From NCBI GenBank assembly GCA_965658595.1, contig CBFHSW010000101.1:1-8102 (forward strand): a stretch of DNA of 8,102 nt, given 5' to 3'. Under the pieces are notes generated by a model, which was not told where the DNA came from, made no database searches, and saw only the letters and a program-made list of their open reading frames with translations. Every line of letters starts with the position of its first letter. Within the stretch, counting starts at the first letter, position 1. Shown piece by piece: positions 6,076 through 8,102 of this stretch. Source of the stretch: UBA1858 sp965658595. Lineage in GTDB: Bacteria; Pseudomonadota; Gammaproteobacteria; UBA4575. The position numbers were made by a program, and so were the translations under genes.

Positions 6076-7401
6076 ATGAGTGAAAATACATTACATCACA
6101 TCGTTATCGTCGGCGGTGGTGCTGGTGGGCTCGAGCTGGCGACTAAACTTGGCCATAGCTTAGGGCGCACGGGCAAAGCTAGAATCACGCTGATTGATAA
6201 ATCCAAAACGCATGTATGGAAACCCTTGCTGCACGAAATCGCTGCAGGCAGTATGAATCCTGAACGACATGAATTAGTCTATTTTGCTCAGGCTCACTGG
6301 CATCATTTTGAATTCCGTTTAGGCAACATGGATAGTCTGAATAGAGAGAGAAAAGAAATTTCTATTGCTCCTAACTACGATGAAGACGGCTACGAAGTGA
6401 TACCACGTCGTAACTTTAACTATGACACTTTGGTGATCGCTGTGGGCAGTATGACGAATGACTTTGGTATTCAAGGCGTACGTCAATACGCAAAAGCACT
6501 AGATACACAACAACAAGCAGAGAAATTACATCGCTTAATACATAATTCATTGATACGCGCTCAAACTCAGACAGAAGCATTACGCCCTGGTCAGCTACAA
6601 GTGGCTATTGTAGGTGCGGGTGCCACAGGAGTAGAACTAGCCGCAGAATTACATAACACTACACGTGAACTAGCTGCTTACGGACTGGATAAAATTGATC
6701 CTGATAAAGACATACAAATTTCATTAATTGATGCGACAGATCGCTTATTGCCTGGCTTACCTGAAAAAATTTCACAGTCTGTTCAAGCTGAGTTATTAAA
6801 ACTCAACATACAAATTCATCTTGCTGAACGTGTGACCGACGTTAGTCATCAAGGGGTTAGCACACAAAGTGGAAAATTCATTGCCTCTGAGCTCGTCGTG
6901 TGGGCAGCTGGAATCAAAGCCCCTGATTTTCTCAAAAACCTTGATGGTCTAGAGACAAATAGTATTAATCAATTGATAGTCCATGAAACATTACAATCTA
7001 CCCTAGATGATAATATTTTTGCCTTTGGTGATTGTGCTAGTTGTCCTTGGATAGGGCATGAACCTCTGAGAGTCCCACCACGGGCACAAGCCGCTCATCA
7101 ACAAGCCTCGCTATTAGTCAAAACTATTAAGCAGCGAGTTAAACATAATCCTGTGTTACCTAAATATATCTATCATGATTATGGTTCTTTAGTTCATCTT
7201 GGCGCTTACACCACTGTCGGCAGCTTGATGGGAGCCCTCACGGGCGGACGATTATTTATTGAAGGTTTTATGGCTGGCCTCATGTATCAGTCATTGTATA
7301 AATTACATCTGATGGCTGTACATGGATTTTGGAGCACTGCATTGCTCACACTATCGCGCCTAATCACACGAAGAACTGAAGCACGAGTCAAACTGCATTA
7401 A
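6076..7401 (+). CDS. ndh: Type II NADH:quinone oxidoreductase (NAD(P)/FAD-dependent)
   Basis: A 441-residue flavoprotein of the NDH-2 family, which passes electrons from NADH to membrane quinone without pumping protons. The N-terminal FAD-binding Rossmann motif is IVIVGGGAGGLELATKL (9-25). The NADH-binding motif is VAIVGAGATGVELAAEL (176-192), and the second FAD-contact motif is IFAFGDCA (314-321). PPRAQAAHQQAS (334-345) matches the AQxAxQ quinone-site motif of NDH-2. The protein ends in a hydrophobic and amphipathic stretch (about 395-430: FMAGLMYQSLYKLHL onward) followed by a basic tail, RLITRRTEARVKLH. This fits the C-terminal membrane anchor on the cytoplasmic face of the inner membrane. 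No N-terminal signal is seen. The ATG is well placed for the Rossmann motif but has no Shine-Dalgarno. Distinguishing NDH-2 from sulfide:quinone reductases rests on the lack of the redox cysteine pattern and on the quinone motif; a related NAD(P)/FAD oxidoreductase role cannot be fully excluded. Confidence 0.88.
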   Translation: MSENTLHHIVIVGGGAGGLELATKLGHSLGRTGKARITLIDKSKTHVWKPLLHEIAAGSMNPERHELVYFAQAHWHHFEFRLGNMDSLNRERKEISIAPNYDEDGYEVIPRRNFNYDTLVIAVGSMTNDFGIQGVRQYAKALDTQQQAEKLHRLIHNSLIRAQTQTEALRPGQLQVAIVGAGATGVELAAELHNTTRELAAYGLDKIDPDKDIQISLIDATDRLLPGLPEKISQSVQAELLKLNIQIHLAERVTDVSHQGVSTQSGKFIASELVVWAAGIKAPDFLKNLDGLETNSINQLIVHETLQSTLDDNIFAFGDCASCPWIGHEPLRVPPRAQAAHQQASLLVKTIKQRVKHNPVLPKYIYHDYGSLVHLGAYTTVGSLMGALTGGRLFIEGFMAGLMYQSLYKLHLMAVHGFWSTALLTLSRLITRRTEARVKLH

Positions 7402-7482
7402 TTTGACCTCCTGTCAGGTTATGATAAATTATTAGTAGTTGTATAGTTTCATTATGCTCACGGGGACACCTGTTCATCATCT

Positions 7483-7524
7483 GATTTAACGATGACGATT
7501 TAACTTGACTGACTTACCTTATGC
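7483..7524. repeat. Imperfect tandem repeats of 14 bases
   Basis: GATTTAACGATGAC (7483-7496) is followed directly by GATTTAACTTGACT (7497-7510), sharing the first eight bases exactly, and then by GACTTACCTTATGC (7511-7524), which matches the second unit at 8 of 14 positions. The first two units are clear; the third may be chance. A 14-base step is not a whole helical turn, so successive sites would not sit on the same DNA face. Confidence 0.4.
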
Positions 7525-7530
7525 TAAGTC
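7511..7530 (+). terminator. Small stem-loop before the leader ORF, uncertain terminator or attenuator
   Basis: GACTTA and TAAGTC pair perfectly around CCTTATGC, followed by TGGTTATTTT. The stem is short and AT-rich and the T-run is only four bases, so termination would be inefficient at best. Its position, ending 10 bases before the GGAGGT at 7541, means it could also affect access to that ribosome binding site. Confidence 0.2.
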
Positions 7531-7540
7531 TGGTTATTTT

Positions 7541-7546
7541 GGAGGT
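7541..7546 (+). promoter_or_regulatory. Strong Shine-Dalgarno of the leader ORF
   Basis: GGAGGT is an exact match to the anti-Shine-Dalgarno core and lies 4 bases before the ATG at 7551 (5 bases counted from GGAGG). It is stronger than the sites of the established genes here, and is the main reason to take the short ORF behind it seriously. Confidence 0.55.
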
Positions 7547-7550
7547 GCTC

Positions 7551-7649
7551 ATGACCACACCCATTATTTGCAATACACCTAATATACGATTCTCTCTGTG
7601 CCTTGTGTTGTATCCGCCTTCACCGAGGAGGATGCATGTCTATGAGTAA
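7551..7649 (+). CDS. Candidate 32-residue leader peptide overlapping the NTF2-like gene
   Basis: An ATG with a very good Shine-Dalgarno (GGAGGT, 7541-7546) opens a 32-codon frame that ends in TAA at 7647-7649, inside the start region of the next gene. The peptide begins MTTPIICNTPNIRFSLCLVL and ends with YPPSPRRMHVYE. It has no family that I recognise. The middle is mildly hydrophobic but too short for a confident membrane segment. The two arginine codons near the end are AGG AGG, and these bases are at the same time the Shine-Dalgarno of the downstream gene. Ribosomes translating the leader must therefore run over that site and stop just past the downstream ATG codons at 7636 and 7642. This layout suggests translational coupling or regulation by ribosome pausing; that is inference. 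The ORF may be chance, since 32 codons is short and the amino acid mix is not clearly protein-like. Confidence 0.4.
   Translation: MTTPIICNTPNIRFSLCLVLYPPSPRRMHVYE
7626..7631 (+). promoter_or_regulatory. Ribosome binding site of the NTF2-like gene
   Basis: AGGAGG precedes two in-frame ATG codons: 7636 at 4 bases and 7642 at 10 bases. The site is strong, but neither spacing is ideal, so the start is ambiguous by two residues. It argues against upstream TTG codons in the same frame (for example 7603) being the start. Confidence 0.7.
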
Positions 7650-8007
7650 ACTACACTTAGAAGAAGCCGTTCAACAAGCTAGCCAAGAATGGCAAGATGC
7701 CTTCAATGATGGAGATGCCAATACCTGTGCAGAATTTTATGAAGATGATGCCATCATGCAAGCGGTTCCCTTTGGCATTTATTGTGACAGAGAAACCATA
7801 TGCGTATTTTGGCGACAGCTGATCGATGAAGGTTATCGTGAACTGACCTACTTAAACACATATATAAAAGTCATTAATGAACAGCAAGCCGTACTCACTG
7901 CTAACTGGTGCATGAATAAAGCCTCTGGTGTCATTCATAAAGAAATGTGGGTATTACAACAAGATGGAAGCGTGAAATTATCAGAGGATCATTTCGAAGC
8001 ACTTTAG
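7636..8007 (+). CDS. NTF2/SnoaL-like small protein of unknown function
   Basis: A 123-residue protein (121 if translation starts at the second ATG, 7642) with the pattern of the cystatin-like NTF2/SnoaL fold. A first helix with EEAVQQASQEWQDAFNDGD (9-27) is followed by the typical AEFYEDDAIM (32-41) and a glycine-bearing loop. A helix DRETICVFWRQLIDEG (51-66) comes next, then alternating strands ending in MWVLQQDGSVKLSEDHFEAL. That ending matches the final strands of DUF4440/SgcJ-type proteins, in which a tryptophan often takes the place of V113. Family members include isomerases, cyclases and many proteins of unknown role, so no reaction can be assigned. No signal peptide or membrane segment is present; it should be cytoplasmic. 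The start was chosen from the AGGAGG just upstream. It lies alone after ndh with its own control region and overlaps a candidate leader ORF. Fold assignment is fairly confident, function is unknown. Confidence 0.8.
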   Translation: MSMSKLHLEEAVQQASQEWQDAFNDGDANTCAEFYEDDAIMQAVPFGIYCDRETICVFWRQLIDEGYRELTYLNTYIKVINEQQAVLTANWCMNKASGVIHKEMWVLQQDGSVKLSEDHFEAL

Positions 8008-8055
8008 AATCCTCCCGACATACTGGCTAACACACATGCTCATCATGTATGACTC

Positions 8056-8102
8056 ATGTTAAACTTAGCTTTTCGAATTGATAATGCTTGCCCTGTGAAC
8101 AA
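8056..8102 (+). CDS. Possible start of a further gene, cut by the window edge
   Basis: An ATG at 8056 opens a frame that runs to the end of the window and begins MLNLAFRIDNACPVN. It is the first start after an in-frame TGA at 8050-8052. There is no Shine-Dalgarno, and 15 codons are too few to judge. On the opposite strand a frame from the edge to a TGA at 8043-8045 is also open, so a convergent gene end is an alternative. I cannot assign a product. Confidence 0.18.
   Translation, partial: MLNLAFRIDNACPVN

Larger units (their letters stand above)
7402..7635 (+). promoter_or_regulatory. Leader region between ndh and the NTF2-like gene
   Basis: The 234-base gap holds several elements. A short imperfect stem (7404-7422, TGACCT with AGGTTA, loop CCTGTC) follows the ndh stop without a T-tract. 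A possible sigma70 promoter is TTGACC at 7403-7408 with TAAATT at 7425-7430, 16-base spacer. Then come the 14-base imperfect tandem repeats (7483-7524), a 6-bp perfect stem (7511-7530), and the leader ORF beginning at 7551 behind a strong Shine-Dalgarno. The density of signals suggests a control region for the downstream gene; the individual promoter call is weak. Confidence 0.3.

Noticed and set aside
7603..7635. An N-terminal extension of the NTF2-like protein from a TTG at 7603.
   Set aside because: The extension (MCCIRLHRGGC) does not look like the family, the TTG has no ribosome binding site, and AGGAGG at 7626-7631 points to an ATG start at 7636 or 7642.
8043..8102. Minus-strand open frame from the right edge ending in TGA at 8043-8045.
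   Set aside because: Only 19 codons are visible with no recognisable family; it competes with an equally short plus-strand frame and neither can be confirmed without more sequence.

Overview
The window looks like chromosomal DNA from a moderately AT-rich gammaproteobacterium. The gene order dprA-smg-topA-tsaC-hemF on one strand is a familiar gammaproteobacterial core arrangement. Smg (DUF494) and the oxygen-dependent HemF fit that assignment, and every gene's closest match by eye is a proteobacterial family member. I cannot name the genus. There are no insertion sequences, tRNAs, rRNAs, CRISPR arrays or phage genes that I can see, and all supported genes read on the + strand.

Layout. Positions 1-402 are the 3' end of dprA (DNA uptake and recombination), which overlaps smg (399-872) by an ATGA junction. 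topA (900-3269), tsaC (3281-3823) and hemF (3828-4748) follow with gaps of 27, 11 and 4 bases, so 1-4748 is probably one or two transcription units. A 117-base gap separates hemF from hemB (4866-5861), which has a GTG start and a clear Shine-Dalgarno. A 214-base AT-rich gap with two strong inverted repeats precedes a type II NADH dehydrogenase gene (6076-7401). A 234-base gap follows, with tandem 14-nt repeats and a candidate 32-codon leader ORF that runs into a small NTF2/SnoaL-like gene (7636-8007). The last 95 bases have no firm gene; a reading frame open to the edge at 8056 might be the start of the next one.

How the genes fit together. The first part is an information-processing block: DNA processing, DNA relaxation and tRNA t6A synthesis. 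The second part is respiratory: HemB makes porphobilinogen, HemF makes protoporphyrinogen IX using oxygen, and Ndh feeds electrons to a quinone pool whose terminal oxidases need that heme. The O2-dependent HemF and the proton-non-pumping Ndh suggest an organism that respires aerobically. HemB has the aspartate-type metal site rather than the zinc cysteines, and TopA lacks the cysteine zinc ribbons of the E. coli enzyme and ends in a lysine-rich tail.

I see no evidence for a wholly new multi-gene system. The observations most worth following are the leader ORF that contains and overlaps the ribosome binding site of the NTF2-like gene, the repeat array just before it, and the paired inverted repeats upstream of ndh.
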